A stretch of 64,000 nucleotides of DNA from Butyricicoccus pullicaecorum (GTDB taxonomy: Bacteria; Bacillota; Clostridia; Oscillospirales; Butyricicoccaceae): contig JAFBIW010000009.1 of the NCBI GenBank assembly GCA_021531865.1, forward strand, positions 1-64,000. Reading direction: 5' to 3'. Numbering within the stretch: the stretch's first letter is position 1; every line of letters starts with the position of its first letter. The notes beneath the pieces are model-generated. The model was not told the DNA's origin. It ran no database searches and saw only the letters and a program-made list of their open reading frames with translations. Shown in pieces: positions 7,801-15,975 of the stretch. The translations under genes were made by a program, and so were the position numbers.

Positions 7801-8320
7801 GGATCGAGAACTGACCCGGGCCTTCGACCTGTGCGCAGCGCCGGTAGCCCGCCGTGACCAGCCGGTCGGTCAGCCTGTCGAGCGGGATGAGGTCGCCCGG
7901 GGACAGGGTGAACGAGGCGGCGCGGAGGGTTTCGGGCGGCAGGGTCTTCTGCACAAGGGCGGCCGCCGAGACGACGGCCAGCGGCGCGTCGGACAGGGCG
8001 GCAAGGGCGGCGATGCGCGCCTGCTCGTACTGGCGGGACATGCCCTCCATCCCGGCCATGGTCAGTTCACGCGCGGGGATGTGCACGACCGGCAGACCGG
8101 AAAAGGCGGACAGGTCGCCCGCGATGCGCAGGGCGGCGTTGTCCTCGTCGGTCACGACCAGCACGGGGCGGCCGGTTTCGAGCCGCAGGGCGGCGGCAAG
8201 CTGGGCCTTGGCGGCTGGGGGCAGGCCGACAGCCAGTGCGGGTGTCGCGCCCGATTGCAGACCATTTAATAACTCTGCGTACTCTTTTAGTTTTGTAATA
8301 CTTAATGTAATTTCTTCCAT
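4826..8320 (-). CDS. mfd: Transcription-repair coupling factor Mfd
   Basis: A 1164-aa Mfd, the usual length. It removes RNA polymerase stalled at DNA lesions and recruits UvrA. Domains in order: UvrB-like N-terminal modules (1-350), CarD-like RNA polymerase interaction domain (about 480-560, starting near KSYTDLTPGDLVVHEHHGIG), RecG-like translocase with Walker A GDVGFGKT (about 640) and DEEQ box (about 740), and the TRCF C-terminal domain. The start at the Met of MEEITLSI is chosen because AAAGGA precedes it at the right distance; a Met 25 codons upstream lacks a site. The protein ends Ala-Ala-Ala-Ala-Glu, and the repeat element begins right after the stop. Confidence 0.95.
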   Translation of the reverse strand: MEEITLSITKLKEYAELLNGLQSGATPALAVGLPPAAKAQLAAALRLETGRPVLVVTDEDNAALRIAGDLSAFSGLPVVHIPARELTMAGMEGMSRQYEQARIAALAALSDAPLAVVSAAALVQKTLPPETLRAASFTLSPGDLIPLDRLTDRLVTAGYRRCAQVEGPGQFSIRGGILDVFPPRSDAPVRVEFWGDEIDSMAYFDVGSQRRGDAVDRLTCLPCMETLPACAPGGVAGLCRAIEKAGKSRRKKHAELAEHLARDVERLTETGSLPAADKYLPLIYPDAATPLDYLPENTLFVIDDTPRLREAVRGYTLRLAGDLTALAERGELPQEPEGFALDFPALARIWKERPVVRMDTFLNSVPELEPRTLVSFTVNQMNAFGGSYDMAAADVAGFLRQGRAVCVVCSSALRCRSMREALEAQGVDAPVTDRLPAPGRAHIREGTLSAGLEYPGLGLIVLTEGRAATRRKPVKGKKSNRDRVKSYTDLTPGDLVVHEHHGIGRFIGMERMEVDGAARDFIKIAFAGTDFLYVPATSLDLISKYIGGGEPEKVRLNKLGGADWSRARTRAKAAAKELAAGLLQLYAQRARLKGFAFPPDDVWQREFEQAFPFDETEDQLRCIQEIKEDMESDRPMDRLLCGDVGFGKTEVALRAVMKCILAGKQAAILVPTTVLARQHYLTAVQRFAGYPIKIELISRYKTGSEQKKILDKLQSGMIDLIIGTHKLFNKKIKFKDLGLLVIDEEQRFGVSHKETLKELSRQVDVLTLSATPIPRTLNMALSNIRDMSTLEEPPSDRWPVQTYVLEYNDAVINDAIRRELARGGQVYYLHNYVESIERTALRIQKDFPDARIGIAHGKMHMRELSGVMTAMSEGELDILVCTTIIETGIDIPNANTLIIEDADRMGLAQLHQIRGRVGRSSRHAFAYLTFRRGKVLSEIAQKRLSAVREFAEFGSGFKIAMRDLEIRGAGNVLGPEQSGHMMSVGYDLYLKLLEEAVLEEKGETPPQRVECAADLTLSANLPADYVNDPGQRVDLYRRIALIRSEEGRSDLLDELIDRYGEPPAEAIALLDIALLRSQASAQGMTEIRQASGRLILTFAQADFRRLSTLCGDPDFKGRLLLNAGSQPYVSLRLNPGETPLVMVQTLVKKYAETAQFAANAAAAE

Positions 8321-8379
8321 ACCGATTCCTTTGTCCGCGCAGCGGATTTTTCGGGGACACTGTTTTCCGGGGACGCCAA

Positions 8380-8403
8380 AAGGGCAGATTTTCATCTGCC
8401 CTT
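8380..8403 (-). terminator. Terminator between nifU and mfd
   Basis: AAGGGCAGA / TCTGCCCTT perfect 9-bp stem, on the minus strand followed by TTTT. It ends the nifS-nifU transcript before mfd. Confidence 0.65.
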
Positions 8404-8439
8404 ATTGTATGCGTCGCTGATATGAAACTTGCGTTGTGC

Positions 8440-8874
8440 TTACTGCGCACCGTGGCAGGCGGCGCAGTCGCCCGAGCAGCCCAGAATGGCCTCGGGGTCC
8501 TTGCCCTGGCGGCGGTAGTAGTCCGCGATGGCCGAGCGGAGCGCCTCCTCGGCGAGCACCGAGCAGTGCATTTTGACCGGGGGCAGACCGTCCAGCGCCT
8601 CGGCGACGGCCTGATTGGTCAGCTTGAGCGCGTCCTCGAGGGACTTGCCCTTGACCATCTCGGTGGCCATGGAGGAGGTGGCGATGGCTGCGCCGCAGCC
8701 GAAGGTCTTGAACTTGACGTCCTCGATGATGCCGTCGTCCGAAACCTTGAGGTAAATCTTCATGATGTCGCCGCACTTGGCGTTGCCGACTTCGCCGACG
8801 CCGTTTGCGTCCGCGATCTCGCCGACATTGCGGGGGTTGGTGAAGTGGTCAAAAACCTTTTCGCTGTATTCCAT
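8440..8874 (-). CDS. nifU: Fe-S cluster assembly scaffold NifU/IscU
   Basis: A 144-aa IscU-type scaffold on which Fe-S clusters are built from sulfur delivered by the cysteine desulfurase encoded just upstream. Cluster ligands are seen as Cys34 (in KCGD, with the stabilising Asp36), Cys60 (in FGCGAA) and Cys104 (in MHCS). A C-terminal tail holds three more cysteines (133, 137, 140), a common extension in clostridial members. Cytosolic. It follows nifS by 68 bp in the same direction, the standard minimal clostridial ISC pair. Confidence 0.92.
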   Translation of the reverse strand: MEYSEKVFDHFTNPRNVGEIADANGVGEVGNAKCGDIMKIYLKVSDDGIIEDVKFKTFGCGAAIATSSMATEMVKGKSLEDALKLTNQAVAEALDGLPPVKMHCSVLAEEALRSAIADYYRRQGKDPEAILGCSGDCAACHGAQ

Positions 8875-8942
8875 AGCGTGTAGCTCCTTTGATGTAGGAT
8901 TTTGAGATCAAAACCGGCTGGAAGGGCCGGGATCGGGTACGA

Positions 8943-10160
8943 TTAGTGGTGGTGGCTGTGCAGATCGGTGGCAGCCGAGAGGTCGGGCTTGCCGTCGACC
9001 CAGACCGGGCTCATGGCGCGCAGACCGGCGACGACCTCAGCGACCTTTTCGATCAGGTAATCGACGTCCTCGGGGGTGTTCTGCTCGCCCAGCGTCAGGC
9101 GCAGGGAGCCGTGGGCGATCTCGTGCGGCAGGCCGATGGCCATGAGCACGTGGGAGGGATCGAGCGAGCCGGTCGAGCAGGCCGAGCCGGTCGAGCCGCA
9201 GATGCCCGCGTTGTCCAGACGGAGGATCAGACCCTCGCCCTCAATCGCCTCAAAGACGAAGGAGGCGGTGCCGGGCAGACGGTTGACCGGGTCGCCGGTG
9301 TAGTGGGTGTAGGGGATCTTCATGATGCCCTCGACCAGCTTGTCGGTCAGACCCTTGACATAGCCCATCTTGCGGTCGAGGTTTTCGCCGGTGGCGTCCT
9401 CGATGGCCTGACCCAGACCGACCATGCCCGCGACGTTTTCGGTGCCCGAGGCCAGACCGCGTTCCTGACCGCCGCCGTAGACCAGCGGCTCGAGCGCGAT
9501 GCCGCGGCGGACGTACAGCGCGCCGATGCCCTTGGGGCCGCGGAACTTGTGACCGGACAGGGAGAGCATATCGATGCCCATGGCCTGCACGTCGAGGTGC
9601 ATGTGGCCGACGGCCTGCACCGCGTCGGTGTGGAAGACTGCGCCGTGCGCGTGGGCGATCTCGGAGATGGCCTTCAGATCCTGAATGGTGCCGATCTCGT
9701 TGTTGGCCGCCATGATGGAGACGATGGCGGTCTGGTCAGAGATGACCTCCTTGAGCTGGTCGAGGTCGATGCGACCCTGACTGTCAACATTCAGATAGGT
9801 GACCGGATAGCCCTCCTTTTCGAGCGCCTCGCAGGTGTAGAGGACGGCGTGGTGCTCGATCTTGGAGGTGATGATGTGCTTTCTGCCCTTGGCCGAGCGA
9901 CCCTTGACGTAGCCGCGGATGGCCAGGTTGTCGGCCTGCGAGCCGCCGCCGGTGAAGACGATCTCGTTCGGCTCGGCCGCGCCCAGCGCCTTGGCGACCT
10001 TCATGCGGGCCTCGGTCATCGCGCGGCGGGCCTCACGGCCCACGCGGTACAGCGAGGACGGGTTGCCGTAGAACTCGGTCAGGTAGGGCTGCATCGCTTT
10101 ATATACGGATTCGGACATCGGCGTGGTCGCCGCGTTGTCAGCATAGACGAATCTGCTCAT
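8943..10160 (-). CDS. nifS: Cysteine desulfurase NifS/IscS
   Basis: A 405-aa PLP enzyme that takes sulfur from cysteine as a persulfide. The PLP lysine is Lys205 in SGHKFRGPKG; the catalytic loop cysteine is Cys328 in GSACSTGS, of the group I (NifS/IscS) type. YADNAATTP at the N-terminus is typical. The start at MSRFVYADN is supported by GAAGGAGGAAGT. The C-terminus ends in HSHHH, a possible metal-binding tail not needed for the reaction. First gene of the nifS-nifU operon, with a promoter at 10202-10231. Confidence 0.93.
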   Translation of the reverse strand: MSRFVYADNAATTPMSESVYKAMQPYLTEFYGNPSSLYRVGREARRAMTEARMKVAKALGAAEPNEIVFTGGGSQADNLAIRGYVKGRSAKGRKHIITSKIEHHAVLYTCEALEKEGYPVTYLNVDSQGRIDLDQLKEVISDQTAIVSIMAANNEIGTIQDLKAISEIAHAHGAVFHTDAVQAVGHMHLDVQAMGIDMLSLSGHKFRGPKGIGALYVRRGIALEPLVYGGGQERGLASGTENVAGMVGLGQAIEDATGENLDRKMGYVKGLTDKLVEGIMKIPYTHYTGDPVNRLPGTASFVFEAIEGEGLILRLDNAGICGSTGSACSTGSLDPSHVLMAIGLPHEIAHGSLRLTLGEQNTPEDVDYLIEKVAEVVAGLRAMSPVWVDGKPDLSAATDLHSHHH

Positions 10161-10201
10161 TTTTATGACTTCCTCCTTCGGGAGAGATTTTCTCTGCTTT
10201 A

Positions 10202-10231
10202 AATATACACCAAAGCGGTATGTTTTATCAA
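10202..10231 (-). promoter_or_regulatory. Promoter of nifS-nifU
   Basis: Minus strand: TTGATA (10226-10231), 18 bp, TATATT (10202-10207), about 42 bp before the nifS start. No clear IscR-type site was recognised. Confidence 0.6.
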
Positions 10232-10369
10232 GCATGAAACTGCACAATTGCGGCCGCGGAAAATCGACACTTTTGCGCGACTTCGCGGACAAGGCAGATT
10301 TTTCAGAATACATCTTTCAGTTTACTATGTTTTCCCATGAAATGCAATCTTATTCGGCATGAAACAGGC

Positions 10370-10405
10370 AAAAAAATCCCGACCCTCTTGGAGAAAAGGG
10401 CCGGG
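10370..10405 (-). terminator. Terminator of the stalk-domain protein gene
   Basis: Stem CCCGGCCCT / AGGGTCGGG (one G-T pair) followed on the minus strand by seven T. Lies just after the stop codon at 10425. Confidence 0.8.
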
Positions 10406-10424
10406 AGGAGGGGAAAACCAGGCG

Positions 10425-11708
10425 TTAAGACGCGGGGCGGACGGCGGGTGCGGACGCGGCGCCCGCGTTGACCAGATCGAGCCGCACGTCGGTCGTGCAG
10501 CCGTCGCGTTCCTCGGTCAGCGTGAGGGTCGTGCCGTCCGCGCGCTGGGTGGTGGTCAGCGCGGCGGTGTCGGTGCAGCGCTTGGCCTCGAGCGATTCGC
10601 CCGGGGTCAGGGTCAGCAGCAGGTCGTCCGTGCCGTCGGACAGGCCGAGGGAGACGACGGCGGGATCATCCAGATCGGGGCGGCCTGCGGCCAGATCGGA
10701 CAGGCCGAGGACGACCTGCCGCACAGCATGAGCCGAGCTGCCCAGCTTGAGGTCAAGCTGCTGGGCGCGGGCGCAGACGAAGTCGATCGCGTCCTGATTC
10801 TTGACGGCGGTCAGCGAATCAGTCATGTCGAGATCCTTCATCGCCCACGTGCCCGCCGGAATGCCGATCTCGGTCAGCGCGTCCGACTTGAGGTAGAGCT
10901 TGCCGTCGACCCGGCTGAGGATGGCCTCGAGCGACAGGTTTTCGAGCTTTTTGAGCAGGCTGTCCACCTCGTCGCCGATGACGTTCTGTCCCTCGTTCAT
11001 CGTGATGGCGGCCTCGATGGCGGTGCGGTCACAGGCGACCGTGCCGGTGAACTGGGCGGCGTCCAGACTTTCCGCGCCTGCCAGATTACCGTTCAGAACG
11101 ACCGGGATGTCGCCCATCGCGGTGTGGAAGGTCAGCTTGCCGGTCAGCATACCGGTCACGGCGCGGGGCGAAACGGGCGCGTTCGCGGCGGCGAAGGCCA
11201 GCATATCGGACAGCGTGCTGAACTGGCCGTTAAATTCGCTGTTCTGCATCATGGCTTCGGTATCGACCAGCAGAACGGTCTGGGTCGGGTTGTCCCAGCC
11301 GACGGCCGCGCCCAGCGCCTGCGCCGCGAAGCGGATCGGGACGTAGGTGCGCCCGCCCTCGATGAAGGGGGCGGCGTCGGTCGAGAAGGAGCGATCGGCG
11401 CCCGCGCGGTCAACCGTGACGGCCTTGCGGCCGATGGTCAGCTTGACGGTGCGGTCGCCGCGCTGGGCGGTGACGGTGCGGGTGGTCTGATCCCAGCCGA
11501 CCGACGCGCCCATGCCCTCAAAGATCGCGCGGAAGGGGACAAAGGTGCGGCTGTCGCGCATCAGGGGACGGGCGTCGGTGAAGGCCATGGGCTGATCGTC
11601 CAGCGTGACCGAGATCGTGCCCGCCGCCGCGGCGGGCGCGGACAGACCGGTCAGCGCGAGCGAAACGGCCAGCGCCGCGCCGCAGAAACGGGAGGAAAAT
11701 CGCTTCAT
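10425..11708 (-). CDS. Secreted protein with copper-amine-oxidase-like N-domain (stalk domain)
   Basis: A 427-aa exported protein. Residues 1-29 are a clear signal peptide (basic start, hydrophobic core, cleavage near APAAAAG). Residues about 32-150 form the copper amine oxidase N-terminal-like domain (PF07833), recognised by the repeated pattern DGRTFVP(F/I)R and GWD; here RTFVPFRAIFEGMG with GWDQ and RTYVPIRFAAQALG with GWDN. The rest (150-427) is not recognised. No copper oxidase catalytic domain is present; in Clostridia such domains act as cell-surface modules. Monocistronic, ended by its own terminator. Confidence 0.8.
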   Translation of the reverse strand: MKRFSSRFCGAALAVSLALTGLSAPAAAAGTISVTLDDQPMAFTDARPLMRDSRTFVPFRAIFEGMGASVGWDQTTRTVTAQRGDRTVKLTIGRKAVTVDRAGADRSFSTDAAPFIEGGRTYVPIRFAAQALGAAVGWDNPTQTVLLVDTEAMMQNSEFNGQFSTLSDMLAFAAANAPVSPRAVTGMLTGKLTFHTAMGDIPVVLNGNLAGAESLDAAQFTGTVACDRTAIEAAITMNEGQNVIGDEVDSLLKKLENLSLEAILSRVDGKLYLKSDALTEIGIPAGTWAMKDLDMTDSLTAVKNQDAIDFVCARAQQLDLKLGSSAHAVRQVVLGLSDLAAGRPDLDDPAVVSLGLSDGTDDLLLTLTPGESLEAKRCTDTAALTTTQRADGTTLTLTEERDGCTTDVRLDLVNAGAASAPAVRPAS

Positions 11709-11754
11709 ATGCAGTATGGTACCTCTTTTCGTTGAAATCCGCCCGGAATGGCGG

Positions 11755-12936
11755 TCATTCGGCCAGCAGATAGATCGCGTGGATCTCCTCGGGGCCGAGA
11801 TCGATGTAGCTCTTGACCGGGCCCTTGGCCGTGGTCAGGTCGATGATGGGCTGATAGTCCTTGGGGAGGATGCCCAGCTCGTGCAGGTGGATGGGCATGC
11901 CGATCTCCATGAAGTAGCGCTGCATCGCGTCGATACCGGCGCGGGCGGTGCGCTCGGGGCAGTCATAGTCCATCGGGCAGCCCCAGACGCGCTCGGCGAG
12001 CTGGGCGAACTTCATCGTGTCATAGCGGACGACGAACTTGGCCCAGGCCGGGAAGAGGACGGAGAGACCCGCGCCGTGCGCGATGTTGTCGTGCAGGGCG
12101 GAGAAGGGGTGCTCGAGCTTGTGGACGGGGAACTTGCGGGTCTTGCCGCAGCCGGTCAGGTCGTTGTGGGACAGGGAGGAGGCCCACATCAGATCGGCGC
12201 GCGCGTCGTAGTCGCGCGGGTTGTTGATCGCGCGGCGGCCTGCGTCGCGCACGGTGGTCAGGATGGCCTCGGCAAGGCGCTCGGTCAGCATGGCGTTGCC
12301 CTCGCCGGTCAGGTAGCGCTCCATCGTGTGCATCATGATGTCAACGATGCCGCAGCCGGTCTGGAATTTGGAGACGGTGAAGGTGTTTTCGGGATTTAAG
12401 AAGGAGATGACCGGGCGGACGGTCTCCGAGGTGATGCCGACCTTGACCCACGGGGTGACGAGGTCGTTCGTGATGACGTCCGAGTTGGACATTTCGCTGC
12501 CCGCGGCGGCCAGCGTCAGGACGGTCGCGACTGGGAAGGTCTCGTGCGGCTCGGGACGGGTGCCGGTCGAGGCGTACTGCCACGGATCGTTGCCGGTGGC
12601 CAGACCGACGCCGATGGCCTTGGCCGAGTCGATGACCGAGCCGCCGCCGACGGCCAGCAGGAAGTCCACGCCCTCGCGGCGGCACAGCTCGATGCCCTCG
12701 CGCACGAAGGAGAGCTTGGGATTGGGGGAGACGCCGCCCAGCTCAATGTGGGAGAGACCGGCCGCGTCGAGGGAGGAGAGTACCTTGTCCAAAAGACCGC
12801 TCCGCTGAACCGAGCCGCCGCCGAAGTGGACGAGGACGCGGGTCGCGCCCAGCGCCTTCAGCTCGGGGCCGATCTGGGGCTCGATGTCACGGCCGAACAC
12901 GACCTTGGTCGGCGCACAGTATGTAAAGTTTTTCAT
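11755..12936 (-). CDS. Iron-containing alcohol dehydrogenase (butanol dehydrogenase type)
   Basis: A 393-aa group III alcohol dehydrogenase. The nucleotide-binding GGGSVIDSAKAI and iron-binding residues Asp and His in GIVDIMMHTMERY plus His in LEHPFSALHDNIAHG are visible. It resembles NAD(P)H-dependent butanol dehydrogenase BdhA/YqhD, which reduces aldehydes in fermentation; the actual substrate is not known. AGGAGGTCC just before the ATG fixes the start, ruling out the long reading frame that continues upstream through the neighbouring ABC gene region. Divergent from the ABC exporter. Confidence 0.9.
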   Translation of the reverse strand: MKNFTYCAPTKVVFGRDIEPQIGPELKALGATRVLVHFGGGSVQRSGLLDKVLSSLDAAGLSHIELGGVSPNPKLSFVREGIELCRREGVDFLLAVGGGSVIDSAKAIGVGLATGNDPWQYASTGTRPEPHETFPVATVLTLAAAGSEMSNSDVITNDLVTPWVKVGITSETVRPVISFLNPENTFTVSKFQTGCGIVDIMMHTMERYLTGEGNAMLTERLAEAILTTVRDAGRRAINNPRDYDARADLMWASSLSHNDLTGCGKTRKFPVHKLEHPFSALHDNIAHGAGLSVLFPAWAKFVVRYDTMKFAQLAERVWGCPMDYDCPERTARAGIDAMQRYFMEIGMPIHLHELGILPKDYQPIIDLTTAKGPVKSYIDLGPEEIHAIYLLAE

Positions 12937-12988
12937 TCCGCAGGACCTCCTGTAAATGGAAAATTTGAGTATGCACGGATACATGACC

Positions 12989-12997
12989 ATTATACCA
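12989..12997 (-). promoter_or_regulatory. Extended -10 element of the alcohol dehydrogenase promoter
   Basis: Minus strand TGG-TATAAT, an extended -10, about 52 bp before the start codon. No good -35 is seen at 16-18 bp, so the TGn motif probably compensates. Confidence 0.45.
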
Positions 12998-13047
12998 CAG
13001 AAAAACGGAAAAAGAGAAAACATTTTCGGAACATTTGGCGGGCGCAT

Positions 13048-13103
13048 GAAAAAAAGCCGCCCCGGATGCAAAAGCATCTGCCTTTGCCCAACACCGGGCT
13101 TTT
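13048..13103 (-). other. Structured, terminator-like sequence in the divergent region
   Basis: On the minus strand AAAAGCC pairs with GGCTTTTTTT around an inner hairpin GATGC-TTTT-GCATC. A U-tract follows, as in an intrinsic terminator, but no gene lies directly upstream on this strand. It may end antisense transcription from the ABC gene side or belong to a small RNA. Confidence 0.35.
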
Positions 13104-13108
13104 GTGAC

Positions 13109-13137
13109 TTGCCAAGCATCCCAAAATGCGATAAAAT
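13109..13137 (+). promoter_or_regulatory. Promoter of the ABC exporter operon
   Basis: TTGCCA (13109-13114), 17 bp, TAAAAT (13132-13137), about 42 bp before the TTG start. Confidence 0.65.
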
Positions 13138-13179
13138 GAGACAATCGGAAAATCTGTCTGCATATAAGGAGGGATACGC

Positions 13180-14940
13180 TTGCAAAAGCGATCGACGTTT
13201 GGACTGCTGCGGCGCTTCGCGCCCTATTTCAGACCCTATTGGCCCACGCTGGCGCTCGACCTGTTCTGCGCCGCGCTGACCACCCTGTGCGACGTGCTCC
13301 TGCCCATGCTGGTGCGCTATCTGGGTCAGGTCGGCATGGATCAGCCCGCCCTGCTTTCGGTCGGGCTGGTCGGCCGGGTGGCCGGGCTGTACCTCGTTCT
13401 GCGTGTCGTCGACGCGGTCGCCTATTATTTCATGTCGAACATCGGGCATGTCATGGGCGCGCGCATCGAGACCGACATGCGCACCGCTCTGTTCCATCAC
13501 CTGCAAAGTCTGTCCTTTACCTATTATAATAACACCAAGGTCGGGCAGATCATGGCGCGCATCACGTCCGACCTGTTCGACGTGACCGAGTTCGCCCACC
13601 ACTGTCCGGAGGAATTTTTCATCGCCGGGCTGAAAATTCTGGTCTCTTTTGTCGTGCTCTGCACGATCAACGTCCCGCTGACCTGCATCATCTTCGCCAT
13701 TGTGCCGTTCATGATCGTCTGCTCGGCGGTTTTCAATGGGAAAATGCGCGCCACCTTCCGCAAAAACCGCACACAGGTGGGCGAGATCAACGCGCAGGTC
13801 GAGGACAGCCTGCTGGGCGTGCGGGTGGTCAAGTCGTTCACGGCGGAGGCGCGCGAGGAGGAAAAGTTCGCCGAAGGCAACCAGAAATGGCTGGGCATCA
13901 AGCGGGAGAACTATTTCTGGATGGGCGCGTTCCACGCGACCACCCGGTCGTTTGACGGCCTGATGTATCTGGCCGTCATCGTCGCGGGCGGTCTGTTCCT
14001 CGTGCAGGGACGGATCGACCCGGCCGACCTGACCGCCTACGTGCTCTATGTCACCACCCTGCTGGCGACCATCCGCCGCCTCGTCGAGTTCACCGAGCAG
14101 TTTCAGCGCGGCATCACCGGCGTCGAGCGGTTTTTTGAGATCATGGACGAAACGCCCGATATCACCGACCCGGCGGGCGCTCTGCGCTTCGATCAGGTGC
14201 GGGGCGACATCCGCTTCGAGGACGTCTCCTTCTCCTATGCCGACGACCCGGACACCCCGGTGCTCGACCACCTGAATCTCGACATCCCGGCCGGACAGAG
14301 CGTGGCGCTGGTCGGCCCCTCGGGCGGCGGCAAGACCACGATCTGCAACCTGATCCCGCGCTTTTACGATGTGACCGGCGGCCGCGTGCTGGTCGACGGG
14401 CGGGACGTGCGCACGCTCTCGCTCCAGTCCCTGCGCCGCCAGATCGGCGTGGTGCAGCAGGACGTTTATCTGTTTTCGGGCACGATCTACGAGAATATCG
14501 TCTACGGCCGCCCGGACGCCACCCGGGACGAGGTCATCGAAGCGGCCAGGCAGGCGGGCGCGCACGATTTTATCATGGCGACGCCGCACGGCTATGACAC
14601 CTACGTGGGTGAGCGGGGCGTCAAGCTCTCGGGCGGACAGAAGCAGCGCATTTCGATCGCCCGCGTTTTCCTGAAAAACCCGCCCATCCTGCTGCTGGAC
14701 GAGGCAACCTCGGCGCTCGACAACGAGAGCGAGCGGCTGGTGCAGCAGAGTCTGGCCCGGCTGGCCAAGGGGCGCACCGTGCTCACGATCGCCCACCGCC
14801 TGAGCACCATCCGGGGCGCGGACAAGATCGTCGTGCTCACCGAGGACGGCGTGGCCGAGCAGGGCACACACGCGGAGCTTCTGGCGCGGGGCGGCGTTTA
14901 CGCCGAGCTGTGCCGGACAGGGGAGGATCAAGATGTATAA
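13180..14940 (+). CDS. ABC exporter, fused permease and ATPase
   Basis: A 586-aa half-transporter of the MsbA/multidrug type that works as a homodimer. Six transmembrane segments in residues about 20-310, then a nucleotide-binding domain with Walker A GPSGGGKT (about 379), signature LSGGQKQR (about 482) and Walker B ILLLDEATSALD. The substrate is not predictable. The start codon is TTG, with AAGGAGGG at good distance. Its last codons overlap the start of the next gene by 8 bp, so the two are co-translated and likely work together. Confidence 0.92.
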   Translation: MQKRSTFGLLRRFAPYFRPYWPTLALDLFCAALTTLCDVLLPMLVRYLGQVGMDQPALLSVGLVGRVAGLYLVLRVVDAVAYYFMSNIGHVMGARIETDMRTALFHHLQSLSFTYYNNTKVGQIMARITSDLFDVTEFAHHCPEEFFIAGLKILVSFVVLCTINVPLTCIIFAIVPFMIVCSAVFNGKMRATFRKNRTQVGEINAQVEDSLLGVRVVKSFTAEAREEEKFAEGNQKWLGIKRENYFWMGAFHATTRSFDGLMYLAVIVAGGLFLVQGRIDPADLTAYVLYVTTLLATIRRLVEFTEQFQRGITGVERFFEIMDETPDITDPAGALRFDQVRGDIRFEDVSFSYADDPDTPVLDHLNLDIPAGQSVALVGPSGGGKTTICNLIPRFYDVTGGRVLVDGRDVRTLSLQSLRRQIGVVQQDVYLFSGTIYENIVYGRPDATRDEVIEAARQAGAHDFIMATPHGYDTYVGERGVKLSGGQKQRISIARVFLKNPPILLLDEATSALDNESERLVQQSLARLAKGRTVLTIAHRLSTIRGADKIVVLTEDGVAEQGTHAELLARGGVYAELCRTGEDQDV

Positions 14941-15934
14941 CTATTCCGCCGTCCAATGGACGCTTATCTTCTATATTTACTGTGTTTTCGGCTGGATCTT
15001 CGAGTCGACGGTGGTTTCGGTGCAGCAGCGGCGGCTGGTCAACCGCGGCTTCCTGCATGGGCCGATGCTGCCAATCTACGGCTTCGGCGCGGTCATCATG
15101 CTGCACGTCGCCCTGCCGCTCGACGGCCATCCCGTGCTCATTTTCTTTGCCGGTATGATCGTTGCGACCGCGTTCGAGTACGTCGTTGGGGTGCTCATGG
15201 AGACCCTGTTCAAGGTGCGCTATTGGGACTACTCCGAGCACCGGTTCCAGTTTCAGGGGCGCATCTGCCTGCAATCCTCGCTGGCGTGGGGCGCGCTCTC
15301 GCTCGCCCTGCCCTATGCGCTGCATCGTCCGGTCGCGTGGCTCGTCGCCTGTCTGACCCCGGTCTGGACGCTGGTGCTCACCGGCTGCGTGACGGCCTAT
15401 TTCGTCTGGGACGTCATCGTTTCGACCCGCACCGCCCTCAATCTGGCAAAGCTCATCGAGGAGCTGGAAAAGATGCGCGTCGAGATCGACGACCTGCGCG
15501 CGCAGTTCGCCGCACAGGCGGCCGAGACCCGGGAGAAGCTGGCGGCGGCGTCCGCCGAAGCCCGTGCCCGCATGAACGAGATCGCCGAGGAACGGCTGGC
15601 GCAGGTTGCCGAAGCCACGCGGGAGAAGGAGGTGGGCAGTCAGCTCATGGCCGAGGCCGCCGAGGCCCGCGCCAAGCTGGAAGCGGTCTACGCCGAGGCC
15701 CGCGCGCAGATCACGGCTGCTTCGCAGGAGCAGCATGACCGCATTCTGGCCGCCGCCGAGGAGAGCCGCCTGCAGCTCTATCTCGCCGTGCAGGAGGCGG
15801 AAGACCGCATGAACGCGCGCATCCGCGCCATGCGCGCCGATTCCAAGTGGATCGTGCGCGGCAACCCGACCATGCGCTCGGCGAAGTACCGCCGCGCGGG
15901 CGAGGAGCTGCGCCGCCGCCTGAAAAAGCGGTAA
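14933..15934 (+). CDS. CmpB-type (ABC-transporter type IV) membrane protein with coiled-coil tail
   Basis: A 333-aa membrane protein. The N-terminal 170 residues have about five hydrophobic segments and the family pattern YCVFGWIFES, GFLHGPMLPIYG and FEYVVG, matching the putative ABC-transporter type IV / CmpB family (PF06541, formerly DUF1113). Residues about 175-310 are a long Ala/Glu/Arg-rich coiled coil, followed by a very basic end (RRRLKKR). The 8-bp overlap with the exporter gene suggests translational coupling. Function of the family is not established. Confidence 0.75.
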   Translation: MYNYSAVQWTLIFYIYCVFGWIFESTVVSVQQRRLVNRGFLHGPMLPIYGFGAVIMLHVALPLDGHPVLIFFAGMIVATAFEYVVGVLMETLFKVRYWDYSEHRFQFQGRICLQSSLAWGALSLALPYALHRPVAWLVACLTPVWTLVLTGCVTAYFVWDVIVSTRTALNLAKLIEELEKMRVEIDDLRAQFAAQAAETREKLAAASAEARARMNEIAEERLAQVAEATREKEVGSQLMAEAAEARAKLEAVYAEARAQITAASQEQHDRILAAAEESRLQLYLAVQEAEDRMNARIRAMRADSKWIVRGNPTMRSAKYRRAGEELRRRLKKR

Positions 15935-15946
15935 AAAGAACAAAAA

Positions 15947-15975
15947 AAAGAGCCTGTCCGACAGGCTCTTTTTTT
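15947..15975. terminator. Bidirectional terminator
   Basis: GAGCCTGT-CCG-ACAGGCTC with A-run before and T-run after. Serves both the CmpB-type gene and the minus-strand gene, whose stop codon lies inside the T-run. Confidence 0.85.

Noticed and set aside
11755-14931. One 1058-codon minus-strand frame covering the alcohol dehydrogenase and the ABC gene region
   Set aside because: Only the last 393 codons are a real gene; they have their own AGGAGGTCC-ATG start. The upstream part is antisense to the ABC exporter and passes through intergenic DNA.
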